Below are positions 50,249 through 58,431 of a DNA stretch of 64,000 bases, piece after piece. Within the stretch, counting starts at the first letter, position 1. Every line of letters begins with the position of its first letter. Where the stretch lies: contig JAQXDW010000043.1 in the NCBI GenBank assembly GCA_029251165.1, positions 1 to 64,000 of the forward strand, given 5' to 3'. This stretch comes from Myxococcota bacterium. Lineage in GTDB: Bacteria; Myxococcota_A; UBA796. A program made the position numbers and the translations under genes. Under the pieces are notes generated by a model, which worked only from the letters and a program-made list of their open reading frames with translations, made no database searches and had not been told where the DNA came from.

Positions 50249-52150
50249 CTATGGACGCACCCGCTTGAGCCCCTCTTCTGCCGGAGTGAACCCGGGCTTG
50301 AGGCGCAGGGTCTCCTCAAACGCGGCCACGGCCTCATCCGGACGGCGGAGATCAATCAAAACATTGCCAAGGTTATACCAAGCAAACGGGTACCGGTCTG
50401 ACACCTTGATCGCCCGGCGGTAGGTGGACTCCGCCGCAGCGAGGTTGCCGGTCTTGCGGTAGGCGATGCCGAGAGTAATGTACGGCGGCAGGAAGATCGG
50501 CTCGTCGGCGGTCACCGCCTCCAGAACCACGATGGCCTCATCAAGCCGCCCGGACCGGTAGAAGGCCACGCCCTGCTGGTGGGCGTAGCGCGGGTTGCCC
50601 GGCGCAGAGACGAGGGCCTCGGTGAAGTGACCGATGGCTGCATCCGAGTCGTCGTCTTGGAGTGCGATGCTGCCGAGGTAGTAGTGCGTGTGGGCCATGG
50701 CCGCCGGCAGCTCAGCGTGACGAACGGAGGGCCACAGGACCACCACCGAGAGCAGGATTCCTGCGGCAACGACCGGCAGACCAGGCCGCTTCCGCAGCAT
50801 GCGATCCACCGCGAGTCCGGCGAACGGCAGCAGTCCTGCGACCACCGGCAGCCGATAGCGCATCGAGACGAAGAACAGCACGACCCCAGCGGCATACGTG
50901 AGCACCAAGAGGTAGAGCGGAGCGAGGCGCCGTCGGTCCGACCACCCCAGCACCATCCCCAGTCCACCGAGGATCATCACCGGCGCCAGTCCAACCGTCA
51001 GCCAAGACAGCACCACCGAGGACTGCTTGGCGAAGTAATAGTTGGCGACCATCGGCTTCTCGTAGCCGTTGAGGAAGTAGAAGCTCTTGCGCAGCATCAG
51101 CTTGAGCGAGGTGACCGGATAGCGGGTGAAGAATTCAACGGCCCGCTCACGCCAGTAGTCAGAGACCTCAGAAGGACGCAGCTCCCTCCCCCGCTCCGCC
51201 TCCGCATGTCGCTCGGCGGAGGCGATCAGCTCCTGCTGAGAGGCCGCCAGTCCGGTACCGCGTGGAATCTTGAACCACCCGCTGGCGTCGGGGTTGTTGC
51301 CGATGAACAGGTTGATGCCGCCGTGCGCTGTGATCATCACCGGATCACCTGCAGCGAGGTTCTTCGCCGTGATCGGCGCAATAACAAAGAACATCCCGAT
51401 AAACATCGGAGCGATGCGGCGCAGGCCCGAGACCCGCTCTGTGAGGCACCACCACGCCGCCAGCACCGGGTAGAGCAGGACGAGGTTGGGGCGTCCGAGC
51501 GTGGCGAGCCCCATCAGCACGCCGGAGAGCAGCCGCCATGGCCACCGCCGACCGGTCAATGATGCCAGAGACAGCGCCAGGAAAGACAGCGACCAGCACT
51601 CCGCCAGCAGCTCTCCGGCATAAAAGATCGACGGTCCGTACACCGCCGCCAGGACACCAGCGATGAGCCCCGCCCGTGGGCAGATCATCCGACCGGCCGT
51701 CACGCTGACCCCAGCAACCATCGCCACATCTGCAGCGAGCTGAATCAGGCGGGGCCAGGCCAGATCGTGTCCGCCGATGCTGTAGATCACCGCCAGAATC
51801 AGTGTCTCCAGCGGATTGAAGGTCAGGACCCCGTCCCAGAGCCCACCACCCGAGGCGATCTTCCAGCCCAGGGCATCGTAGTTGGCTGCATCCAGCAGCA
51901 GCCCATGGAAGAACGGGCTCGCGCTGTGCTCCACGAAGTACAGCGCGCGGAGGCTCACCGCGAGCAGCGCGACAGCCGCCCAGGCATACCAGGGCACCTC
52001 CGAGAGCGGCTGGCGTGAGGGTGCCTTCAAGGGCGCGGGCTTTGGCAGGGCAGGCTCTGGAGGAGCAGCGCCCTCCGGAGGCATCGCAGCGTCCTGTTCC
52101 CGACGCGCTCTCCGGGCCCTTCGGCTGTTCTTCTTCTTTTTCTTCGCCAT
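50249..52150 (-). CDS. Membrane glycosyltransferase-like protein with C-terminal TPRs
   Basis: 633 residues, ribosome site AGGGAG. A basic N-terminus (MAKKKKKNSRRARRARREQD) and a Pro/Ala linker lead to about 10-11 membrane segments from residue 55 to 480. An acidic loop (LLLDAANYDALGWKIASGGG) after the first segment matches the GT39/ArnT-type fold, which uses lipid-linked sugars. From about 490 there are three TPR units (NPRYAHQQGVAFYRSGRLDE, PPYITLGIAYRKTGNLAAAE, FAWYNLGNVLIDLRRPDEAV). It may glycosylate or modify an envelope molecule; donor and acceptor are unknown. Confidence 0.78.
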   Translation of the reverse strand: MAKKKKKNSRRARRARREQDAAMPPEGAAPPEPALPKPAPLKAPSRQPLSEVPWYAWAAVALLAVSLRALYFVEHSASPFFHGLLLDAANYDALGWKIASGGGLWDGVLTFNPLETLILAVIYSIGGHDLAWPRLIQLAADVAMVAGVSVTAGRMICPRAGLIAGVLAAVYGPSIFYAGELLAECWSLSFLALSLASLTGRRWPWRLLSGVLMGLATLGRPNLVLLYPVLAAWWCLTERVSGLRRIAPMFIGMFFVIAPITAKNLAAGDPVMITAHGGINLFIGNNPDASGWFKIPRGTGLAASQQELIASAERHAEAERGRELRPSEVSDYWRERAVEFFTRYPVTSLKLMLRKSFYFLNGYEKPMVANYYFAKQSSVVLSWLTVGLAPVMILGGLGMVLGWSDRRRLAPLYLLVLTYAAGVVLFFVSMRYRLPVVAGLLPFAGLAVDRMLRKRPGLPVVAAGILLSVVVLWPSVRHAELPAAMAHTHYYLGSIALQDDDSDAAIGHFTEALVSAPGNPRYAHQQGVAFYRSGRLDEAIVVLEAVTADEPIFLPPYITLGIAYRKTGNLAAAESTYRRAIKVSDRYPFAWYNLGNVLIDLRRPDEAVAAFEETLRLKPGFTPAEEGLKRVRP

Positions 52151-52382
52151 GCTCCCTCAGGGAATGACCCGAGGTTCGATTCTAAACCTCCAGGACCACG
52201 CGACGGTTCATCGGGGCACATTCGGTCTCACCCGGCACACAATACCGAGACTGACCGGCGGCGATTCGTCACACCGGCCAGCCGTGCTTTCGCGCTACAG
52301 CGCGGTCGAGCCGGCGCACACAACCCGGGCATCTACAGCCTGAGGGGTGAGCGGACGGAGCGCGGGCACAGCGTCTTAGTGA

Positions 52383-53219
52383 CTACCCGTCGCCGCTGGT
52401 TCGGGCCCAGTGGACCCCGTCGAGCACCGGCAGGTCCGGGGGCAGTCCCTGACCACCAAACACAACCTCACACCCCAGCGTCGCCAGCGACCGAGCGACC
52501 TTGACCGTGATGGCGGCGTCGACAGGCATGGTCACAGAGACACACACCTTCGCCGGCTGATGCTGGCGGCAGAAGTTCAAGAGATCATCGTGTGGGGTTC
52601 GCGCACCAAGGAAGACGATCCGATTGCCCTTGAGCGCCAGCTTGATGGAGACCACAAGCAGCGCGAGGTCATGCTGATCTTCTGCCCAGCTCGCACACAC
52701 CACCATGGCCCCTTGCGACGGACCGTGCTCCAGGCTCAGCAGCATCGCGGTCAGGTGATCCCGACAGAAGCTACTGATGAAGTGCTCCTGGGCCACCGTG
52801 AGCTCGCCAGCCTCCCAGCGCTCACCGGTCTCGTGAAGAATCGGGGTAAAGATCCCGTCGAGTCGTCGGAGGTAGGAGAACCCAGCGGTCTGCCGCAGGC
52901 GATTCTCGGCTCGGGCACGATCGAGGCTGCGCAGCGCTGACATCAGCTCGGCACACAGCTCGGAGGTGTCATCGTTGTCCAGCCGCTCGCCTCGGTCGTC
53001 TTTGGCCTCATCGCTCAGGGAGATGGCCTCGCTGATGCGATGGCCCCGATCGAGGAAGCGCTTGACGGCGCGCAGACGCGCCAGATCCGCCTCAGAGTAC
53101 TCGCGATATCCGTTGGCCTGCCGGGTCGGCTCGACGAGCTTGTAGCGCCGCTCCCACGCCAGCAGCGTGTTGCGTGGAATCCCGAGGATCTCAGAAATGG
53201 TCTTGATTCGATAGCCCAT
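52383..53219 (-). CDS. CarH-like B12-dependent MerR regulator
   Basis: 278 residues. A MerR helix-turn-helix comes first (IKTISEILGIPRNTLLAWER, then NGYREYSEADLARL). The cap domain has W135, E145 and H146 in ERWEAGELTVAQEH, the spacing used by CarH to hold adenosylcobalamin. The Rossmann part has H183 in EDQHDLAL at the place of the lower cobalt ligand, though the family Gly is Ala. The residue after the Trp is Glu, not the His that becomes the second cobalt ligand after light in Thermus CarH. A light or B12 sensor repressing DNA is likely. It is 8 bp after the Gly-Ala-Pro lipoprotein. Confidence 0.8.
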   Translation of the reverse strand: MGYRIKTISEILGIPRNTLLAWERRYKLVEPTRQANGYREYSEADLARLRAVKRFLDRGHRISEAISLSDEAKDDRGERLDNDDTSELCAELMSALRSLDRARAENRLRQTAGFSYLRRLDGIFTPILHETGERWEAGELTVAQEHFISSFCRDHLTAMLLSLEHGPSQGAMVVCASWAEDQHDLALLVVSIKLALKGNRIVFLGARTPHDDLLNFCRQHQPAKVCVSVTMPVDAAITVKVARSLATLGCEVVFGGQGLPPDLPVLDGVHWARTSGDG

Positions 53220-53227
53220 GCTCTCAC

Positions 53228-54076
53228 CTATTCTGGCTCACCAATCTCAGCAGTTTTCTCTTCGAAAGGCGCACCGCCGCTCCCAGGTGCACCAGCGTCC
53301 TCTGGTACACCGCCACTCCCGGGCACACCAACACCTCCAGGTACACCGCCACTCCCGGGCGCACCAGCATCTCCGGGCGCACCGGAGCCTTCTGGCGCAC
53401 CGGAGCCTTCTGGCGCACCAGCATCCCCGGGTGCACCAGCCCCCCCAGGCGCACCGGCACCCTCACCAGCGGGCAGCGCACCATCCCCGGAGGGAAGATC
53501 GTCACGGGGAGCATTGGGCATGCTGAAGGGCGGAGAGATGTCACCGAGATCAGGAGACTCTGAGACCGCAATCGTCAGCCCGGAGATGTCCTGGGTGTCG
53601 ATCTCAATGTGCTCGCTGTGTCGGCCTGCGATGTCGGTGGAGTCAGGTCCGTTGCCGTTGCCGTCGACGAACACACCGACCCCGACCACACCAAGCCCTG
53701 CGGGAACGGGGAGCGCAAACTCAGTGGACATCGGGCAGGCGAACCCGTAGGCGCTGACCTTTGAGTCCGGTCGAACAAGCTCGATGATCATCGAGCCCTG
53801 CCCGGTCAGTCCCGTCACGGTACCGGAGATGGTGACGGTCTCGTTGCCTGGGGGGTGCGCCTCCAGGGCATACGCTGCCGGCTGGCAAGCGTCCGTGGAG
53901 GGAGATGGAATCGCCCCTCCGGCAGTGCCCGGCCCTCCGCCGATGTCGAGGACCGGTGGAGACGGCTCGGCTCCAGGCGGAGAAGCCCATGGGTTGTCTG
54001 TTCCCGAAGCCGGTTCCTCAGGCGGACACCCGAGCAGACACAGCATGCTGATCAGACCCATCACTCGATACATCAT
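53228..54076 (-). CDS. Lipoprotein with Gly-Ala-Pro repeat tail
   Basis: 282 residues from the ATG at 54076, which overlaps the kinase stop (TGATG) and has AGGAGG upstream. Signal peptide MMYRVMGLISMLCLLGC. Residues about 80-180 form a carboxypeptidase-like or Ig sandwich (NETVTISGTVTGLTGQGSMI). The last 70 residues are a GAPxxx repeat of period 6, with GVP variants, resembling an interrupted collagen. Its place in a PhoB/PhoR operon suggests it belongs to the response. Function unknown. Confidence 0.75.
   Translation of the reverse strand: MMYRVMGLISMLCLLGCPPEEPASGTDNPWASPPGAEPSPPVLDIGGGPGTAGGAIPSPSTDACQPAAYALEAHPPGNETVTISGTVTGLTGQGSMIIELVRPDSKVSAYGFACPMSTEFALPVPAGLGVVGVGVFVDGNGNGPDSTDIAGRHSEHIEIDTQDISGLTIAVSESPDLGDISPPFSMPNAPRDDLPSGDGALPAGEGAGAPGGAGAPGDAGAPEGSGAPEGSGAPGDAGAPGSGGVPGGVGVPGSGGVPEDAGAPGSGGAPFEEKTAEIGEPE
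53269..53470 (-). repeat. 18-bp-periodic coding repeat (Gly-Ala-Pro-x-x-x)n
   Basis: About eleven imperfect units encode the tail of the lipoprotein. The DNA is almost free of T on the plus strand in many units and may be length-variable. Confidence 0.8.
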
Positions 54077-55098
54077 CAGGACTCCTCCTTCGCGGGGGCC
54101 ATCCAAACACGAAACACGCTCCCACGTCCGACTCGACTGCGTATCTCGACGCTGGCCTCCATCGCATCTGCGAGCCGCTTTACCAGGGCAAGGCCGAGCC
54201 CGGTCCCTCCAGCAGACCGAGAGCGCCCCTTGTCGACTCGGTAGAAGCGCTCAAAGATTCGGTTGTGGTGGATGGGATCGATGCCGATCCCCACGTCGAT
54301 CACCTCAATGACCACTCGTCCATCCCGAGTCCAGGAGCGAATGGTGACCACGCCGCTGACGTGGCTGTACTTCACAGCGTTCTCGACGAGGTTGCCGACG
54401 AGGTGGATGAGTGCGTTGGCGTTGCCTTGGACCCGAATTCCGCGCGGAATCGCAGTCTGAAAGGAGATGTTCTTTTCCTCAGCCGCCGGACGCCACTTGT
54501 CGAGAACCTCGGTGACGATCGAAGACACCCGAACCGGGACGAGGGGCAGCGGAGCGCCGCGATTGTCGAGCCGAGCAAGGGAGAGGAGGTCCTCAAACAG
54601 CGCGGTCAGCCGAAGCGCGTTGCGGTGGATGACCTCGACCATGGTGCGAAGCTCCGGGTCCAGGCGCTCTCCTTCCTCCATGAGCGTCTCGGCATAGCCG
54701 ACGATGGAGGTGGTCGGGGTCCGCAGCTCATGGGAGACGCTGGCTACAAATTCGATCCGGTTGCGCTCGTCCTGGCCGAACTTTGTGACGTCCTGAAGCA
54801 GCACCAGCCGGCCGCCAGGAGGTCCCAGCGCAACGGAGCGCACCAGGAGATCTCGACCGTCATGCCGGACCGCGATCTCCTTCGACGCCGACTCCGTGTC
54901 GAGAAAACGCTCGGCGATGTCTGCGATCGGTATGGCGGCCGCAGGGAGACGTCCGATGGCATCCGCAGCGATCGGGATGATGCCGCGGACGGCTGGGTTG
55001 ATGATCCGCAGGAGGCCGTCAGCATCTGTGACCATCAGGCCGTTGGGGCTGCCCTCAACCAGCAGCGCCGCGAGCCGCTCCTCGAGGCCACTCGTCAC
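54076..55098 (-). CDS. PhoR-like sensor histidine kinase, no membrane segment
   Basis: 340 residues. A PAS domain (about 15-110, GLMVTDADGLLRIINPAVRG) precedes the dimerisation helix with His in ASVSHELRTPTTSIVGYAET and an HATPase (N box LVGNLVENAVKYS, G1 DVGIGI, G2 GGTGLGLALVK). No signal peptide or transmembrane helix is visible, so it senses an internal signal or a partner. Its ATG overlaps the response-regulator stop (ATGA). Confidence 0.92.
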   Translation of the reverse strand: MTSGLEERLAALLVEGSPNGLMVTDADGLLRIINPAVRGIIPIAADAIGRLPAAAIPIADIAERFLDTESASKEIAVRHDGRDLLVRSVALGPPGGRLVLLQDVTKFGQDERNRIEFVASVSHELRTPTTSIVGYAETLMEEGERLDPELRTMVEVIHRNALRLTALFEDLLSLARLDNRGAPLPLVPVRVSSIVTEVLDKWRPAAEEKNISFQTAIPRGIRVQGNANALIHLVGNLVENAVKYSHVSGVVTIRSWTRDGRVVIEVIDVGIGIDPIHHNRIFERFYRVDKGRSRSAGGTGLGLALVKRLADAMEASVEIRSRVGRGSVFRVWMAPAKEES

Positions 55099-55799
55099 GG
55101 GGAGAAGCTTCGGAATCGATAGCCCGCCCCTCGAACCGTCTCGATGTATGACGAGGCTGCGCGCAGCTTCTGACGCAGTCGCTTGACGTGGGTGTCGACG
55201 GTGCGGGTGTTGAGGCTGGGCGGGAGCTCCCAGACCTCCTTGAGCAGCTCACCGCGACTGCAGAGCCTCCCGGCGCTCTCAGCGAGGTGCAGGAGGAGCT
55301 TGTACTCGGTGCTGGTCAGCTCCAGCTCTTCACCCGACACCCAGACCCGATGGGCTGAGACGTTCAGGGTCAGCTCGCCGAGCTCCAGGTTGCCGGTCAC
55401 CTCGGACTCCGGCTCGTTGCGCGCCATCCGTCTGGAGGCCGCCTGGACCCGGAGCACCAGCTCCCGAACAGAGAACGGCTTGGGCACATAGTCATCGGCA
55501 CCGACCTCGAAGCCCGTGATGCGGTCGGATTCCTCCGTGCGAGCGGTGACCATGATGACGTAGACGCCCTGGGTCTTGCGGTCTGCACGCAGCGCCTGGC
55601 AGATCTCAGTGCCCGACATGTCGGGGAGCATGAGGTCGAGCAGCACAACCGGGGGGACGTGCTCACGTGCAAGAGCGAGGGCCGTCTCTCCGTCACCGGC
55701 AGTGAGCACGTTGAAGCCTGAGCGGCGCAGGTTGAGGGCAACCAGGTTTCGGATGTCGTCTTCATCCTCAACCACCAGCACTGAGACTGCATCTGCCAT
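55095..55799 (-). CDS. PhoB/OmpR-family response regulator
   Basis: 234 residues from the ATG at 55799 with GGAGG upstream. Receiver with DEDD acid pocket and phospho-Asp in VVLLDLMLPDMSG, Thr/Lys switch residues (VTARTEE, VPKPF), then a winged helix (ELTSTEYKLLLHLAE, RTVDTHVKRLRQKL, IETVRGAGYRF). It is partnered with the kinase gene that follows. The regulon is unknown; phosphate is one option because of the PhoB type, but no pst genes are here. Confidence 0.93.
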   Translation of the reverse strand: MADAVSVLVVEDEDDIRNLVALNLRRSGFNVLTAGDGETALALAREHVPPVVLLDLMLPDMSGTEICQALRADRKTQGVYVIMVTARTEESDRITGFEVGADDYVPKPFSVRELVLRVQAASRRMARNEPESEVTGNLELGELTLNVSAHRVWVSGEELELTSTEYKLLLHLAESAGRLCSRGELLKEVWELPPSLNTRTVDTHVKRLRQKLRAASSYIETVRGAGYRFRSFSP

Positions 55800-55831
55800 G
55801 CGCGCTATCCTCCAAGACACTTACGGACAGC

Positions 55832-56794
55832 CTACCTTCTGGCGGCGGCCGGGTCTCGGATCACGAACAAGACCCCTCCGACTGCAGCCCGTCCAAGCTC
55901 ACCACTCCAGCGGGTGAGGCTCGCCGCGACCGCCAGCGACTCGCTGATGCCCCACGGCGCGAGGGCATGCGCAAAGACGCCCTCCCGGACCCCCACTCCG
56001 CTGATGGTCACAGGCAGGGAGATGAGGGTGTCTGCTGCGGGGAAGAGCGCGAGGACCTCGACATACGACAGCCCAATGCCGTGCCCACGCAGGGCAACGA
56101 AGATGGAGAGGCCGTTAATGAGCGCGAACGGAATCGCGAGGAGGAGCGCAGCGAGGATGTGCCTGGGACGATCCTTGATGCGAGACAGCGCGTCAGCACA
56201 GCGCACCGCAAAGGCACCGGGACGGCCGGGGATGCGACGGGCAATGTCTGGCGAGACGCGCACGCCGAGGACGATCACGGTGATCACCCCGAGGAACGCA
56301 ACGGTGAAGAACAGCGCAGAGGCTCCGATGAGTGGATCGGTGCGGAGGAGTCCACGACTGAGGCCAAAGATCAGCAGCCCTGTCCACGGCAGCAGCTCCA
56401 GCACCCGCACACCCACCAGGGCTGTGACCGACGCCTCGCTGTTCCCGGTCACCCGGGTAAGCCACGCCACCTTCGCGACCTCGCTGCCGCCCGTCGGCAG
56501 GACAAGCCCGACGAAGCCGGCACGCAGGATTGCACCGAGGATCGCGGACTGTCGTGCGGTCACACCAGAAGCGGCAAGCAGAATCTGAACCCGCACAGCG
56601 TGGAGCCAGGCGTTGAGGAGCATCAGCCCGATGGGAACCAGCCAGGCCCATGCCGGTGCGGCGCGGAGGTGCCGGAGCGCCTCGCCCGGCTCGACTCGGC
56701 TGCCGACCCATGCCACCGCCGCGATGGTCACTGCCGCCCGAGCGAGCGGCCAGCCAACTGTTGAGCGGCGGGTCTGTGGGGTGCCTGTGGCCAC
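55832..56794 (-). CDS. Lysylphosphatidylglycerol-synthase-TM/flippase-like membrane protein
   Basis: 320 residues with about eight membrane segments. Diagnostic region GAILRAGFVGLVLPTGGSEV followed by AKVAWLTRVTG, and VTISGVGVREGVFAHAL near the C-terminus, as in the UPF0104 family. Members flip or translocate lipids, including hopanoid or phospholipid variants. It is 32 bp upstream of the PhoB gene on the same strand, so it may be in that operon. Confidence 0.83.
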   Translation of the reverse strand: MATGTPQTRRSTVGWPLARAAVTIAAVAWVGSRVEPGEALRHLRAAPAWAWLVPIGLMLLNAWLHAVRVQILLAASGVTARQSAILGAILRAGFVGLVLPTGGSEVAKVAWLTRVTGNSEASVTALVGVRVLELLPWTGLLIFGLSRGLLRTDPLIGASALFFTVAFLGVITVIVLGVRVSPDIARRIPGRPGAFAVRCADALSRIKDRPRHILAALLLAIPFALINGLSIFVALRGHGIGLSYVEVLALFPAADTLISLPVTISGVGVREGVFAHALAPWGISESLAVAASLTRWSGELGRAAVGGVLFVIRDPAAARR

Positions 56795-56833
56795 ACCTCA
56801 GTCTATCGGCCTGCCGGGCAGGGTACACTCTTG

Positions 56834-57544
56834 ATGATGCTCGCCAGCATGCTGCCCATGCTCCTCGGCTGTGGGTCGAAGCCGCCCGGAGACGAAGCCC
56901 GTCGCTACACCGACAGCCTCACTGCTCTCGCCGCGAATCCCGCGCGCACCGGAGCGGTCTGCGGAGCATTGAGCGTCCCGGCGCTGCGAGAAGACTGCGT
57001 CCTCGCGGGGGTCGCGCGGCTCGCTGCTGCCGATCCAGCAGCAGCAACGGCGCTGTGTGCCGAGCTGCCGGCTGGGGTAAGCCAAGACGAGTGCGGCTTC
57101 GTGCTCGCCGAGGAGACCGGCGATTCTGCACGCTGCAGGGATGCGGGCCGGTTCGCACTGGACTGCCAGATGCACCTCCTCCAGCGGGCGGTCTCTTCAG
57201 TGAGGCTTCCATCGGACCCAGTCGATGCCGACGCTGAGGCCACCGCGCTGCTCCACACGGCGGGCTTCGCACCAGACGATGCGCATGCCTGGACCCTCCT
57301 GTACCGCGACATCCTCGCTCGCCAGTCACCCCTGAATCTCGCGCGCTGCGACGAGACGCCCCGCGCTGAGCTGTGTCGGCGCGCCGGCGGCGGGCTGTTT
57401 CACGACCGGCTCAACTTCGTCCGGGACACCGACGCCCTCACTGCAGACTGGTGCACGCGCCGCTCGGGGGTCACGGTCCTCGAGCACACGCCTGACCCCG
57501 ACATCGACACCATCCTCTCCCAGCGTCCGGACATCTGCCCATGA
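56834..57544 (+). CDS. Cys-rich lipoprotein of unknown function
   Basis: 236 residues from the ATG at 56834 (a TTG at 56831 and an ATG at 56837 are alternatives). Signal peptide MMLASMLPMLLGC. The mature part has about ten Cys spaced in pairs (GAVCGALSVPALREDC, ATALCAELPAGVSQDEC, ARCRDAGRFALDC), suggesting a helical, disulfide-bonded repeat. No family recognised. Its stop overlaps the next start (ATGA), so it opens a three-gene operon. Confidence 0.7.
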   Translation: MMLASMLPMLLGCGSKPPGDEARRYTDSLTALAANPARTGAVCGALSVPALREDCVLAGVARLAAADPAAATALCAELPAGVSQDECGFVLAEETGDSARCRDAGRFALDCQMHLLQRAVSSVRLPSDPVDADAEATALLHTAGFAPDDAHAWTLLYRDILARQSPLNLARCDETPRAELCRRAGGGLFHDRLNFVRDTDALTADWCTRRSGVTVLEHTPDPDIDTILSQRPDICP

Positions 57545-58431
57545 TCGCTCTGCTGCTGTCTTGTGCCGGCGCTCCTCAGGACGCGCTGACCTGGCGGGAG
57601 GGCGTGGAGCTTCTCGCCGTTCTCGACGGGCAGGGAATCCTCGATGCTCGAATCACCACCGGCAACACCGGCCTCCTCCGAGGTCAGACCCGGATGCGCA
57701 TCGATCGCTGGAGCGCCGAGGGCGATCCGATCCTGTTCTCGCAGCACGCCGCACCGGAGCAGGTCTCCCGATCCGCTGACGGCATCACAGCACAAGAGGA
57801 TGGGATCTCTCGAATCGACGGGCAGTGGAGCCTGCGGGTGGTCGATGAGGCCTTCAACGGACTCGTCGAGCTTCAGCCCCTCACCACAGCGCGTCCGGAG
57901 TCTGTGTGGCTGGAGGGTGAGAAGCAGTGGACGGTCGCTGCAGAGGTTGCGATGGGTCGGGCAAGCGGCTGGCTGTCCGCCGGAGGACGCGGCGGGGCGG
58001 TCCGTGGCTTTGGAGTCCTGCTCCACCGAGGCGGCGACGGAGTGCCTGCCCTCCCACGTGCCGCGGCCTATGTGCTCGACGATCGGGTCAGCCTCGGGCT
58101 CGACACCCACGGCAGCGGCGCACTGCGCTGGGCCAGCATTGACGGCATCCCCGTTCCGGTCGATGATCTGACCGCAGATCTCACCGCCCCCCAGCCGACC
58201 CTCAGCCTTCCCTCTGCCGGGCTGCAGATCACCCTCTACCCCTGGCGCTGGGACGGGTGGTCGAACCCGATGGAGCACCTCATGGGAGTCGAGGCAGTGC
58301 TCGGCGGGCTGGTGCTGGGGCGGCCGATGCGGCGAGTCCGGGCGGCGCGTGCCGACATCACCCTGCGCGGAGAGTCGCTCACAGGACAGGGCATCCTCCT
58401 CGACGTGATGCCCGCCAGCCAGGTCCCCTGA
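57541..58431 (+). CDS. Lipoprotein, possibly AttH/CrtC-like beta-barrel
   Basis: 296 residues. Very short signal peptide MIALLLSC (Cys8). The sequence is beta-rich (WSLRVVDEAFNGLVELQPLT, AAYVLDDRVSLGLDTHGSGA) with a faint likeness to AttH/CrtC lipocalin-type proteins; this is a weak call. It is followed with no gap by a large membrane protein, and preceded by the Cys-rich lipoprotein, so the three probably act together in the envelope. Confidence 0.6.
   Translation: MIALLLSCAGAPQDALTWREGVELLAVLDGQGILDARITTGNTGLLRGQTRMRIDRWSAEGDPILFSQHAAPEQVSRSADGITAQEDGISRIDGQWSLRVVDEAFNGLVELQPLTTARPESVWLEGEKQWTVAAEVAMGRASGWLSAGGRGGAVRGFGVLLHRGGDGVPALPRAAAYVLDDRVSLGLDTHGSGALRWASIDGIPVPVDDLTADLTAPQPTLSLPSAGLQITLYPWRWDGWSNPMEHLMGVEAVLGGLVLGRPMRRVRAARADITLRGESLTGQGILLDVMPASQVP

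Noticed and set aside
52180..52205. GGTTCGATTC, like a tRNA T-arm
   Set aside because: No acceptor, D or anticodon arm can be folded around it in either direction.
53269..53470. Regular repeats suggesting a CRISPR array
   Set aside because: The repeats are in frame, encode Gly-Ala-Pro steps inside a lipoprotein, and have no unique spacers.
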